DNA from: Methanobrevibacter wolinii SH
GTDB taxonomy: Archaea; Methanobacteriota; Methanobacteria; Methanobacteriales; Methanobacteriaceae
Assembly: GCF_000621965.1 (NCBI RefSeq)
Contig: NZ_KK211376.1
Location: forward strand, 177,051 to 241,050
DNA: 64,000 nt
Reading direction: 5' to 3'
Shown here piece by piece: positions 26,587-35,188 of this stretch. The notes under the pieces are model-generated. The model did not search any database. It worked only from the letters and a program-made list of their open reading frames with translations, and was not told the DNA's origin. The position numbers and the translations under genes were made by a program. Numbering within the stretch: the first letter of the stretch is position 1; every line of letters starts with the position of its first letter.

Positions 26587-28965
26587 TTACTTTTTTCTTT
26601 TCTTCAAATCATTTTTATGAAGTTTTTGTATTGAACTATTCAAACCACCTTCAACATAATTATCAAAACTAATTGAACCAAAGTAGTCTTGATTTTTATT
26701 ATATAATTTTTTGAAATCTTCATATTCTGCCTTTAAGAATCTGCGATTTGAAAAATTCCTTGCAGTATATTCACTAAGTCTTATAATTTCATCAAGAGAC
26801 TCTAATTTTTCCATATCTCTTTTATTTAGATTGTCTGTAAGAGATAATCTTTTGTATTCATCTATTTGTTCAGGAGTAGGTCTTATTTCATGCCCTCTTG
26901 CTTTATAGATTTTTTCATCTAATAATGCTTCCCGGATAGTATAATGATTTTCTGGAGGATATGTTCTTTTAGCAGGATTATAATTTTTTAATATGTCTAC
27001 ACAATAATCATATGTTGGTTTTTGTGAAGGAAGCCAATCCTTATATTTTACAAAATAATAGCCTTTCTCTCCATAATATTCCATAACTGCAGCTGTTTTA
27101 TCTGGATTTTTGTAAAAACTTGCCATTGCCATTGTTTCAGCAAAATCTTCACTAATTTTTTTATCCCCATACCATGAAGCCCCTTTCTCTTTCATTCCAT
27201 GTTCTTTTTGATAAATAGTTCTTTTATTTCTGATTTGAACAAACTCATCACTATAAGATAAACCATAAAAATTTACCCCTCTTGGTACTCCTCCTCTTTT
27301 TTGTATAATTTCAGCAGATTCTTTTTTCATGAATGAAAAATCAATACAATGTCCCATTTCATGATACATTGTTTGTTGTGGATTTCCACGTTCATTTATT
27401 TTTTGCTTAAAACTTATAGGGCACAAATTAACTCTATTAGACTGTTTCCTATCTCCTTCATAGGGATATGATGGGTGAGTCCATCCAAGAGTACCTTTTA
27501 ATTTTTTACTTTCAATCTTGGTGATAGCTACTGAGTTAGTGCATGCTTTTGACAGGGAAGGTGCTTCATCGTAAAACCTTAGAATTTGTTTCAAATCATA
27601 TTCTTTAGTCCCTTTATTTTTCCAATCAAGTAAATTTTTTCCACCTCTACCATTTATGAAATAATCATCAAAGTATATTTCAGTATTATTTTTTGTATCT
27701 TCAAAAATAATAGCTTCAATTTTCCCAGTAGCTTTATTAATTTGTGGTCTGTATTTTAGTTCGAAAAAGTCAGCACATTCCTCTGGGGAGGATAATTTAG
27801 CATAGACTTTCTGGTCTTCTTTTGATGTGAGGAATATTGTTTTTCTTGGCTGAATTTTAGTACCATTAATATTTTTTATCATATTAACTGCAGCCTGTTT
27901 TTTATTTTTGAATTTATTAAGAATTTTAACTAATAATCCAGTATCATTTGTTTTATTAAAATCCATCAAGATTTGTTTTTCTTCAGGATTTAAACTGAAA
28001 ACTTGAGCTCTAGCTGTACCTTCTTGGGGGTTTTTGAATTTTTTGAATATGTCTTCAGCAGTCCATTCCTCTTGATTGAGAAGGTCTGCCTCTGTAAACT
28101 CCACAAGACCAGGTGCTTTTTTACCCCATGGGATAAGGTAAGGTAATATTACACAACGACAGTTAATCCACTCTTTAATACTCCCAGATTTATCTCCAGG
28201 GTATAGTAGACCATTGCTAAATCTTGTTTCTGTACTTGTAATATGTCCATGTAGATCTACATGACTTGGTCTTACACGGTTATCTTCTGCAGTAACCCAC
28301 TGTTTATATGAAATTTTATCATTTTGTATTTGTTGATAGTTTGCAGTGTTCCTGGAACTGTTTATTTCTGTTACTGCAATCCTGTATGCGTCAGCACGTT
28401 TTAGTTGTGAGAATTTTGCTTGTAGTTTCTTGATTACATCTTCTCTTCCAAGACCTTCATTGTATGCATCTGAGAGTACATTGTTAATTTCCTTGTTTAA
28501 TCTTTTTTTAGTATATTCAGTTGATAATTTTGTATTATCCTTGATTAATTGTTCTACCCTGGGGTTGGTTTTGTGGAATTCAAGGTATTCTTTGTTTTTT
28601 GTAGCTATTTTATCGTCTTTTTTTTGTATTGCTTGATTGAAACTATATTCTGTTAAAAGTTTACCATATGTTAAACCAAGAATTGCTGCTTTAATATTAT
28701 ACCTTTGAAGAAGTTTTTCATATAAATCCATCTCTTTATTAATTAAGATAGGTACTTTCATTTGAAAGAGTTTGTGTTGTTCTTCAGGGGTATCTAGATA
28801 TTCGTCTAGGATAATTTTTTGTAAATAGCTATAAAATTTTTTGATTTGTAATGTTAGTTGTTTTTCAAGGAGTCTTGTTTCATTATCCAGTCCTGTTAAG
28901 AGAGTTAAGAGCTTTCTTGACTGATGAATCTTCTGTATCTTCTTGATTGTCTTCTGATTTGTCAT
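26587..28965 (-). CDS. Minor head protein (Mu gpF/SPP1 gp7-like) fused to zinc metallopeptidase
   Basis: 792 residues. Residues about 1-285 are a minor head protein: ADAYRIAVTEINSSRN, KQWVTAEDNRVRPSH, and EWINCRCVILPY form the classic gpF C-terminal signature. After a linker (290-370) comes a second domain (about 370-690) with HEMGH (535-539) and SEDFAETMA (Glu606/Glu610), the zinc ligands of a gluzincin peptidase. Such minor head proteins sit inside the capsid near the portal, so the peptidase could be carried in the virion and injected. The start overlaps the portal end by 83 bases, which is long; a later start is possible. I know no close relative of the fusion. Confidence 0.8.
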   Translation of the reverse strand: MTNQKTIKKIQKIHQSRKLLTLLTGLDNETRLLEKQLTLQIKKFYSYLQKIILDEYLDTPEEQHKLFQMKVPILINKEMDLYEKLLQRYNIKAAILGLTYGKLLTEYSFNQAIQKKDDKIATKNKEYLEFHKTNPRVEQLIKDNTKLSTEYTKKRLNKEINNVLSDAYNEGLGREDVIKKLQAKFSQLKRADAYRIAVTEINSSRNTANYQQIQNDKISYKQWVTAEDNRVRPSHVDLHGHITSTETRFSNGLLYPGDKSGSIKEWINCRCVILPYLIPWGKKAPGLVEFTEADLLNQEEWTAEDIFKKFKNPQEGTARAQVFSLNPEEKQILMDFNKTNDTGLLVKILNKFKNKKQAAVNMIKNINGTKIQPRKTIFLTSKEDQKVYAKLSSPEECADFFELKYRPQINKATGKIEAIIFEDTKNNTEIYFDDYFINGRGGKNLLDWKNKGTKEYDLKQILRFYDEAPSLSKACTNSVAITKIESKKLKGTLGWTHPSYPYEGDRKQSNRVNLCPISFKQKINERGNPQQTMYHEMGHCIDFSFMKKESAEIIQKRGGVPRGVNFYGLSYSDEFVQIRNKRTIYQKEHGMKEKGASWYGDKKISEDFAETMAMASFYKNPDKTAAVMEYYGEKGYYFVKYKDWLPSQKPTYDYCVDILKNYNPAKRTYPPENHYTIREALLDEKIYKARGHEIRPTPEQIDEYKRLSLTDNLNKRDMEKLESLDEIIRLSEYTARNFSNRRFLKAEYEDFKKLYNKNQDYFGSISFDNYVEGGLNSSIQKLHKNDLKKRKK

Positions 28966-30487
28966 TATCTAAACCCCATAAACTGTTTTCAAGGTCATCA
29001 AGAACTTTATCATTTGCCGCTGGAAGGTCTACTGCAGTATCATCTAATGCTTTACCATTCATATAAAACAGATCTAATAATGTATCTTCACTACGAGTTA
29101 AACCATAAGTTTCACCAAAATAAACCCGTAATTCATTTGGTGTCATAGCAGCATGTTCAACAAGACTCTTAGCTATTTCAAACTCTTCTTTTGTATTCTT
29201 TTTGTTTATACCTTCAAGCTGGAACCTCCAATCTGAAAGTCCAAACTCATTCTTAAGAAGGAAGTTGATGTCATCTTCATTTGCACGTACGAGCGGAGTA
29301 ATTGTACCGTCTTTATAAATTTCATCACTAATTTCTGAATTATTACCGCCTAAAGTACCAGTAATATTTACTCCTACCCTATAAGGGGGTACCTTATGTG
29401 CATTAATAACTTCATCACGATTATCAGAACGATACAAACGGAAAGAAGCCTCCTTACTATCAACTGATAATTGTTGTAATTTCACCTCTACATTACCTTC
29501 TTCACCCTCAGACGGGACAAGAATAGTAACAGCAGAATGTGGATGTTTCATAACCTCTCGGAGCTGCTGACTAATCTTATACTTCAAAGTCTTGGTATAA
29601 TCAAATTCAGGATTATCAGGGTCAACATCATAATCAGTAAAATCTCCAGTTACAGTTACTGCAAATGCAGGTACACCATAATTGGAGAAGAAACTGTTAT
29701 TGTATGCTGCACGTGAAAGGTCTCCTTGAATAGCTGGAAGTGAACCTACAATCCGTGGACGTCCATAATAAGGAGTACGTGGAGTGTATTCTTCAGTCCA
29801 TAATAGTTCGTTTGCTCTTTTCTCAGCAGGTAAACTATTGTATGGGCAGATTTCACCTGTATCTGCATCAACATCAACAGGTACACCATCAACAATATTC
29901 TTACCATAAATTACAAACCAGACTTCACGTGTTCCGACTTTCTGTTTTACGCGGAATTCATCTTTATGGCGGCGTAGTGTGTGTGCTTGTATAGGTTTTA
30001 AAGAAACTGGCAGACTTCTGCTTCTATCTTCACGTACTACTTCTATTGCACCGTACCCCATGGCTCTGCGGTCATACATTCGCTTGTAAAGAACTTCGTT
30101 TATTCCGGGTTCAAGGTTTTCAAAAAAGTCAATTACAAGCTGATTATCAAAACCCCCATCTGTCTGTTTTTGGTTGGATATTGGGTTGAATGTATAATCA
30201 TTTCCACTACTATCAGCAGCTACTGCATCACAACAAAGCTCATGATAAGTATACAAATCAAGCAACTCTGTAAGACGGTATGGGTCATATAATGGTTCTA
30301 ATAATTGATTATAATCCCAACCATCGGTACGGACTTGTTTTGTACCGTCTGCATTCACATCTGCTTTAATAGCATACTGTTCAAGTACACTACTAGATAT
30401 TAAATTGATGTCATCATCTTTCTGTGTTACAATAAATGAATCTGACTTACGATTAACATTATTCTCATTATTCTTCTTGTTTTTCAT
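28883..30487 (-). CDS. Portal protein
   Basis: 534 residues resembling PBSX/HK97-family portals: LTELLDLYTYHELCCDAVA, then PYYGRPRIVGSLPAIQGDLS followed by AAYNNSFFSNYGVPAF, a well-known portal block, and HKVPPYRVGVNITG. The C-terminus is acidic (NDKSEDNQEDTEDSS). It would form the dodecameric gate for DNA. ATG overlaps the terminase stop (TATGA), so translation is coupled. Confidence 0.88.
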   Translation of the reverse strand: MKNKKNNENNVNRKSDSFIVTQKDDDINLISSSVLEQYAIKADVNADGTKQVRTDGWDYNQLLEPLYDPYRLTELLDLYTYHELCCDAVAADSSGNDYTFNPISNQKQTDGGFDNQLVIDFFENLEPGINEVLYKRMYDRRAMGYGAIEVVREDRSRSLPVSLKPIQAHTLRRHKDEFRVKQKVGTREVWFVIYGKNIVDGVPVDVDADTGEICPYNSLPAEKRANELLWTEEYTPRTPYYGRPRIVGSLPAIQGDLSRAAYNNSFFSNYGVPAFAVTVTGDFTDYDVDPDNPEFDYTKTLKYKISQQLREVMKHPHSAVTILVPSEGEEGNVEVKLQQLSVDSKEASFRLYRSDNRDEVINAHKVPPYRVGVNITGTLGGNNSEISDEIYKDGTITPLVRANEDDINFLLKNEFGLSDWRFQLEGINKKNTKEEFEIAKSLVEHAAMTPNELRVYFGETYGLTRSEDTLLDLFYMNGKALDDTAVDLPAANDKVLDDLENSLWGLDNDKSEDNQEDTEDSSVKKALNSLNRTG

Positions 30488-31935
30488 ACTCTAATTCTCC
30501 TACGAGGTCTAAGCCAATACCTTGCACTCCCTGTACAAGTATCAACAATATTATCTTCTCCACCTTCCTCACCAGTAAACTCTACAAGCTCATTCACAAC
30601 CTTATCAAAAATAGATGAAGCTATTTTAACTTTATGGTCTTCTACAAGTGCTTGAAGGTCAAAACTACGAGTAAGCTTATCCCCATCCTTATTTTTTGAC
30701 AATTTATCAGGTCTTATATGGTAACCTTGAAGTTTCCGCATTCTCTGAAACTTCTTAATAAGCAACTTTGAACCTGAACCTGGTTCTTGTTCTATACGTG
30801 ATACTACTTCTTTTCCGTCTTGAAGTGTTGTTTCAACATAGTAAGTTAATACTTGTGTTGCTTTGTATCGTCCATGTTTGAGTTTTAGGAAGTATAGGTA
30901 TTCTCCGTCCCATGCTGAGAGTATTCCTGCTGTTGCGTCTCCTTTTTCACCAGAAGCAGCAAAATCCCAGTACCTGAGCTTCGGCATGTCAATTGTATGT
31001 AAAATAATATCATTGTCATGAACCTTACTATTCTGGAAATCTGAACGATGAAAAATATCCCCCTCAGGATTTCTTGGTACTCCTTGGTATAGTGCTTCGA
31101 AACGGAAGCTCCCCATCTCTTTCCGGATTGCTTCTAGTTCTTTTATGGGGATTTTTTCCTGCCATAAAGGTTCACCTGGTTTTCTTCCAAGAGGGTCTTC
31201 TGCCTCAGCAATAGCAGGCAAGTTCAGTATAACCCATGTACCATAAGGTATACTACCACCATTCCTTAGTAACTCTATAGCTGTAGTGAATGGTATTTGT
31301 GGTTCTTCTTTCAGTATTTGTCCAGCAAGGTCATTAACATTCAGTCTTTGCCATATACCTACAACCCACGGCTTACGACCATTATTCAAATCTGCATCAA
31401 GCCTTGTTTTAGCTTCAGTATACCACCAATCATTAAGCTCTTGTTGGTGGGTCTTGGAAGCTGCCTTCTTAAATCCTTTGGTTGGGTCATCTATTATGAA
31501 TCCATTAGCACCTTCACCAAGAATACTTCCTCCTACTCCTGCTGTTACTAGTCCGCCTTTATGGTTTTTTATATCCCATTGACCAGCAGCCTGGCTGTCT
31601 TCTGCAAGTTCTATGGGTTCAGGGAATATGTCTTTTCCTACTGCTTTGAGTAGGTTTCTTACACGACGACCCCACTTACGACTAAAACGTGCACTGTGAG
31701 TAGTAAGAATTACACGAGTATCTGGAAAATATCCAAATAGCCAAGTTAAGAAGTAGTAGCTGATTAATTCTGATTTACCGTGTCTTGGAGGCATGAATAT
31801 CATTGTACGTGATACTCTTCCTTGAATTACATAAAGTAGTAGTTCTATTACGAGGTTGAGGTGGGGGTATGGTTTCCATGCTCCTTCGCTTGCTTTCATT
31901 GCAAAGATTCCTGGGTTGAGTGGTAGTTGATTCAA
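30484..31935 (-). CDS. Terminase large subunit
   Basis: 483 residues. ATPase: Walker A-like PPRHGKS (49-55), Walker B FIIDD (146-150), and an adenine/coupling segment ILTTHSARFSRKWGRR. The C-terminal nuclease domain holds RYWDFAASGEKGDATAG (first acidic site). It packages DNA into the prohead. The start is TTG at 31935, supported by a strong GGGGGGAT five bases upstream; the next in-frame ATG lies 12 codons later without such a site. Confidence 0.9.
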   Translation of the reverse strand: MNQLPLNPGIFAMKASEGAWKPYPHLNLVIELLLYVIQGRVSRTMIFMPPRHGKSELISYYFLTWLFGYFPDTRVILTTHSARFSRKWGRRVRNLLKAVGKDIFPEPIELAEDSQAAGQWDIKNHKGGLVTAGVGGSILGEGANGFIIDDPTKGFKKAASKTHQQELNDWWYTEAKTRLDADLNNGRKPWVVGIWQRLNVNDLAGQILKEEPQIPFTTAIELLRNGGSIPYGTWVILNLPAIAEAEDPLGRKPGEPLWQEKIPIKELEAIRKEMGSFRFEALYQGVPRNPEGDIFHRSDFQNSKVHDNDIILHTIDMPKLRYWDFAASGEKGDATAGILSAWDGEYLYFLKLKHGRYKATQVLTYYVETTLQDGKEVVSRIEQEPGSGSKLLIKKFQRMRKLQGYHIRPDKLSKNKDGDKLTRSFDLQALVEDHKVKIASSIFDKVVNELVEFTGEEGGEDNIVDTCTGSARYWLRPRRRIRV

Positions 31936-32108
31936 AAATATCCCCCCATATAATAAAAAAATAAGATTATATTAAAATTATTATGTGAAATAGCTATTTT
32001 GTTCATAAAAAATAAGATAACATTAAACAAAATAAACCATGATTTCAAAAAACCCATAGGATTTATTTTGCCATGTTCAACACCGAAAACACAATATTAT
32101 AAGATTGT

Positions 32109-32735
32109 TCAATTTTCAGAATACCTATTCAACAACTCCTTAGACAACTCAACATAATCAGGATCTAAAATAATGTTCTGTGAAGTTTCTAGTTCAACAT
32201 TATTATCAAGTTTTGCTTCAACTTCAGCATTAACTTCAGTTTTACCGTCCTTGATTTCAGTAGACTTATTATATAACAGTCTTATTGTCTTAGTAGTCTT
32301 TTCAAAGCTATCACTAAGACTTTTTACTGCATGTGCTTTACTTGTAGCTTGACTACGCTCATCATCATTAAGTTCATCTAAGATATTTTCAGTAACATCA
32401 AGAATATCATTACCCATATCAATCAACCTATCCTTAGTTTGACGGTAGGCTTCATTATATTGCAACTGTTCCTGTTCATCATGATAATTATCCCATGCAG
32501 TACATCGTTTAACCCAATGCCACTTCCGACTTAAGTTTTCAAGTTGTCTTAATGTAGGTGTAGGTATAATATTTACGTCATCTACCACACTTTTCCCCAT
32601 GTTTTCTACAATTTCTGGGTTTTCAATGTATTCAATGACTTTGGGGAAGGTTCGTAGTGGTCCTAGATTTCTGTATACTTTGAACCATGCAAAGCTTTTG
32701 CTTGATTCTCCTTTTTGTCTTTCCCATTCTTTCAT
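32109..32735 (-). CDS. Terminase small subunit-like protein
   Basis: 208 residues beginning with KEWERQKGESSKSFAWFKVY, a pattern common in small-terminase/helix-turn-helix proteins of tailed phages (xWExQpGES-AF-AFxxY). A predicted HTH lies in LRQLENLSRKWHWVKRCTAW. The rest is helical and acidic. It is upstream of the large subunit with a 173-base gap. It should recognise the packaging start site. Confidence 0.75.
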   Translation of the reverse strand: MKEWERQKGESSKSFAWFKVYRNLGPLRTFPKVIEYIENPEIVENMGKSVVDDVNIIPTPTLRQLENLSRKWHWVKRCTAWDNYHDEQEQLQYNEAYRQTKDRLIDMGNDILDVTENILDELNDDERSQATSKAHAVKSLSDSFEKTTKTIRLLYNKSTEIKDGKTEVNAEVEAKLDNNVELETSQNIILDPDYVELSKELLNRYSEN

Positions 32736-32802
32736 ATAGATACACCACGTTAAAAAAAGGGGTGATTAAATAGCTAATAAAGTGTTTTAGCTATTTATTT
32801 TA

Positions 32803-33060
32803 TTAGATTAGTTTTATTAGTTCTGTTGTTAGGAAGATGAATATTCCACCGGTTGCTGTGATGAATATTGCTACTGCCCATTTGAGTGTGGATATTGTTG
32901 TGTTTAGTGTTGTTACTTGTTGTAGGAGCATTTCCTGGGTTGAGTCTATTTTGTCTAGGGTTTTTTCTATACGTGCGTCTTGTGTGTATAGTGTTTTGAT
33001 TTGTTGTCTTATTTCTGCAATTTCTTTTTCATGTATGCAGTTGTCATGTTGTTCTTTCAT
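32803..33060 (-). CDS. XhlA-like coiled-coil membrane protein (lysis accessory)
   Basis: 85 residues: a charged heptad coiled-coil (EIAEIRQQIKTLYTQDARIE ... LQQVTTLNTTISTLK) followed by one C-terminal transmembrane helix (WAVAIFITATGGIFIFLTTE). This matches the XhlA/hemolysin architecture found beside holins. GGAGACTAAGAAG precedes the ATG. It lies 4 bases after the holin gene. Probably works with the holin to release or activate the lysin, which is encoded 25 kb away. Confidence 0.65.
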   Translation of the reverse strand: MKEQHDNCIHEKEIAEIRQQIKTLYTQDARIEKTLDKIDSTQEMLLQQVTTLNTTISTLKWAVAIFITATGGIFIFLTTELIKLI

Positions 33061-33064
33061 CTTC

Positions 33065-33289
33065 TTAGTCTCCTACAACTTCATTTTCATCTTCGTTTTC
33101 AGTGTTTTTTTCTCCTGTGAGGAGTGTACTGTTATGTTTTTCATTCCAAACTGCAAGGAATAATACTATTACTGCAGTTATTAATCCGTAGACTGCGTTT
33201 GCGGTTTCTGATGATACTGCAAAATAACCCATAACAGGTGTGAGAATTAATATAACATAGCTTGATATTGTTGCTTGATCTATCTCCAT
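33065..33289 (-). CDS. Holin
   Basis: 74 residues: two transmembrane helices (SYVILILTPVMGYFAV and AVYGLITAVIVLFLAVW) and a charged acidic C-terminus (GEKNTENEDENEVVGD), the usual class II holin layout. The start at 33289 is chosen because GGAGGTGA lies 7 bases upstream; a longer frame exists but includes that site. It is paired with the XhlA-like gene. Confidence 0.75.
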   Translation of the reverse strand: MEIDQATISSYVILILTPVMGYFAVSSETANAVYGLITAVIVLFLAVWNEKHNSTLLTGEKNTENEDENEVVGD

Positions 33290-33406
33290 ACTTTTCACCT
33301 CCTTCATACTTGATTATATTATTATAAAAAAAATTTTTGTTTTAAAAAAAATAGCTATAAATTGAAAGAAAAAGAAAGAAGAATAAAAAAAAATAATACC
33401 ATTTTT

Positions 33407-33479
33407 CTGTGTGGGGGTGTAGGATTTAATATTATATAAAAAATAGTGGTTTTCGTTTTGCACCTACCAGCCCCCACAG
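33407..33479. repeat. G/C-rich interrupted inverted repeat
   Basis: CTGTG-GGGG-TAGG on the left (33407-33423) faces CCTA-CCCC-CACAG on the right (33463-33479), with small bulges and a loop near 39 bases. It stands out against very AT-rich surroundings. It lies between the zinc-ribbon gene and the holin gene, so terminator, RNA processing site or packaging site are all possible. Confidence 0.55.
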
Positions 33480-33499
33480 GAAGAGCAAGGATTATCTTT

Positions 33500-33790
33500 T
33501 TATTTCCATGTTCTTTTTTCTTTCTTGGAGGTTTTATATTGTATATATCTTTGTAGAGAATATTCAAAGTATCTTATTCCGTTTCTTGGGGTTTTGTTAC
33601 TGTTTTTCCTCTTATGCTTTTTTTCTGGTTCGTTTTTCATATAATTGTGATAATTTTGCAAAAGTACTAATCCACAATCGTGGCAGAAGATTTCGTCATG
33701 TGATGAATCATACATTATGTTTGTGTTGTGGCATTCATCGCATTGTTTTATTTTTCCAGTTTTTTGTAGCTTTGAGAAAAATTGTAACAT
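33500..33790 (-). CDS. TFB-type zinc-ribbon protein without cyclin domains
   Basis: 96 residues. C17-x2-C20-x15-C36-x2-C39 followed by GLVL is the spacing and ending of the archaeal transcription factor B (TFIIB) N-terminal zinc ribbon (CHDCGLVL here). In TFB this ribbon docks on RNA polymerase; the two cyclin folds that bind TBP and DNA are absent. The C-terminal half is basic (KNEPEKKHKRKNSNKTPR). I infer it may contact host RNA polymerase to redirect or block transcription. Other zinc-ribbon roles are possible. GGAGGT lies unusually close to the ATG. Confidence 0.6.
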   Translation of the reverse strand: MLQFFSKLQKTGKIKQCDECHNTNIMYDSSHDEIFCHDCGLVLLQNYHNYMKNEPEKKHKRKNSNKTPRNGIRYFEYSLQRYIQYKTSKKEKRTWK

Positions 33791-33836
33791 AACCTCCTAC
33801 GGATTTTATAAAGAATAATTTGGTATATTCTCAAAT

Positions 33837-33857
33837 TATAAGGTGGACAAATAGAAC
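33837..33857 (+). repeat. TATAAGGTGGACAAATA motif, copy 2
   Basis: It matches copy 1 over 21 bases. It lies 47 bases upstream of the zinc-ribbon gene on the opposite strand. AGAATAATTTGGTATATTCT just upstream can form a hairpin. Confidence 0.75.
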
Positions 33858-33867
33858 ACCGAAAATA

Positions 33868-34140
33868 TTATCCTATTTCTCCCCTGTTAATTTTTTTCTG
33901 AATTTCAAAGGATAATCTGAATACATCAACACTTTCAGAATCATACAGATCCATATACAGATTCTGTGTTTCTGGTTTGTATTCAAGGTTGAGTAGTATT
34001 TTTTCAAGACAGTCTTGTATATCTTCTTTGTTATAATCATCAAAATTGAAGTAGTGGTAGTCTAGTATTTGTAGTATCATTTCATCATATACTGCTAGTA
34101 CTTGTTTTATTGTTTCTTCGGGGTATTCTTTAAGCTTCAT
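33868..34140 (-). CDS. Small acidic protein, unknown
   Basis: 90 residues, helical and acidic (DYNKEDIQDCLEKILLNLEY). GGAGGAAAAGGAAA precedes the ATG, so it is very likely translated. It is the first gene of the leftward late-side cluster after the 1-kb gene-free region. No family recognised. Confidence 0.65.
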   Translation of the reverse strand: MKLKEYPEETIKQVLAVYDEMILQILDYHYFNFDDYNKEDIQDCLEKILLNLEYKPETQNLYMDLYDSESVDVFRLSFEIQKKINRGEIG

Positions 34141-34267
34141 TTTCCTTTTCCTCCATTTTATGGGTTTTGCAAGTTTTTCTTTCTAAACCTGCAGAAGTAC
34201 GATAATCATTAAAAAATAAGCAGTTAAGTGTAATTGTGAAAAAATAGTAATTTATATCATGTTTTAT

Positions 34268-34643
34268 GTAGTTTAGGGAAGCAACACCCCCTCCATGGTT
34301 GTAATATAGGTTTGGACTGTGTTTTTTAATAAGAATTCTATTTCAAAGAGTGAAATATAACTAAATAGCAAGATAATATGATACAAGCGGACTTATAAAT
34401 ATGTCTAACGTGTGGAATTATTAATGCAGTACAAATATTTACGTGTTTCTTATTCGTCCAATATATTTAATTTAAGATTTAAAAGATTTATAATTTAACT
34501 AATCAAGGTATAAGATATAAAATGTTGAATTTATTAAAACGTGTTTATTTAAATAGCTGAAATAACCATTATACACAGTCAAATTATATCCTAAATTACA
34601 ATCCAATGTTTTCATGGTGGGGAGTGTTACTTCCCTAAACTAC
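34268..34643. repeat. Long inverted-repeat element, arms 55-71 bp
   Basis: The left arm (34268-34322) starts GTAGTTTAGGGAAG; the right arm (34573-34643) reads the same on the opposite strand (ends CTTCCCTAAACTAC). Pairing continues inward through AACAC, CCC, CCATG, TTGTAAT-TAGG and ACTGTGT with small insertions. Between the arms is 250 bases of AT-rich DNA without a gene. The arm-loop-arm form suggests an origin, a recombination site or a remnant of a small mobile element. Confidence 0.8.
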
Positions 34644-34998
34644 ACAAACAAATACTTTGGTTTAATATGGTTTCAATACTTGAAAAAGGAAGTATTGGGG
34701 AAAGAGTAAAAGAATAATGAAATGTTTTCCCCTCCAGTATCCTCTCTCTTTTAGGGGGGTTTAAATTAAATTATCTTTTTAATTTAACTTTATTAATAAA
34801 TTATTTCATTAACTTTTTTTAATAAAAACTTTAATTTTTAACTATCAATAATACTTTCTTTTAACAGACTTTTTTTACAGTAGGATTAAAAAAAAGAGAG
34901 AATATAATAGAAGAAAACATTCTTCTTTCTTCAATCCCCCAGATACTTCTTTTTTTGGGTATTTTATATTCACTAAATTTTAAACCAAATTTTACTTC

Positions 34999-35057
34999 AT
35001 TATCCTTTCTAATAAAAAAGGATAATATGATAAAGAATAAAAAAAAGTTTTATTCTT
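34999..35057. repeat. Two consecutive perfect 10-bp hairpins
   Basis: ATTATCCTTT (34999-35008) pairs with AAAGGATAAT (35017-35026). AAGAATAAAA (35033-35042) pairs with TTTTATTCTT (35048-35057). They stand immediately before copy 3 of the TATAAGGTGGACAAATA motif. Confidence 0.7.
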
Positions 35058-35062
35058 CAATA

Positions 35063-35079
35063 TATAAGGTGGACAAATA
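35063..35079 (+). repeat. TATAAGGTGGACAAATA motif, copy 3
   Basis: Shares 17 bases with copies 1 and 2. It lies about 35 bases upstream of the rightward TATA box and directly after two hairpins. Confidence 0.7.
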
Positions 35080-35110
35080 CACTACTAAAAAAATAGCTAT
35101 TTAATAGAAA

Positions 35111-35120
35111 AGTTTATATA
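35111..35120 (+). promoter_or_regulatory. Promoter of rightward accessory genes
   Basis: AGTTTATATA with an A-rich BRE-like GAAA just upstream is a textbook methanogen TATA box. Transcription should start near 35143, about 45 bases before the gene. Confidence 0.6.
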
Positions 35121-35188
35121 CTTGTTTGCATAAATAAGTATACAAGGAAGTATAAAGATACTTCAAAAAATATACAACTGGTGATATT

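Larger units (their letters stand above)
34141..35188. other. 1-kb gene-free control region of the prophage
   Basis: No ORF supported. It contains the 376-bp inverted-repeat element, a partly paired GGGGAAA/TTCCCC block (about 34693-34740), two perfect 10-bp hairpins (34999-35057), copy 3 of the repeated motif and the rightward promoter. It separates leftward late genes from rightward accessory genes. Origin of replication, packaging site or dense control region are the leading ideas. Confidence 0.6.

Noticed and set aside
31936-32060. A 41-residue hydrophobic minus-strand ORF before the large terminase
   Set aside because: No ribosome site, AT-rich composition alone can give such residues, and it overlaps the strong ribosome site of terminase.
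33355-33567. A 70-residue minus-strand ORF overlapping the zinc-ribbon gene
   Set aside because: It lies in another frame over the G/C-rich inverted repeat, has a low-complexity FFFILLSFSF end and no ribosome site.
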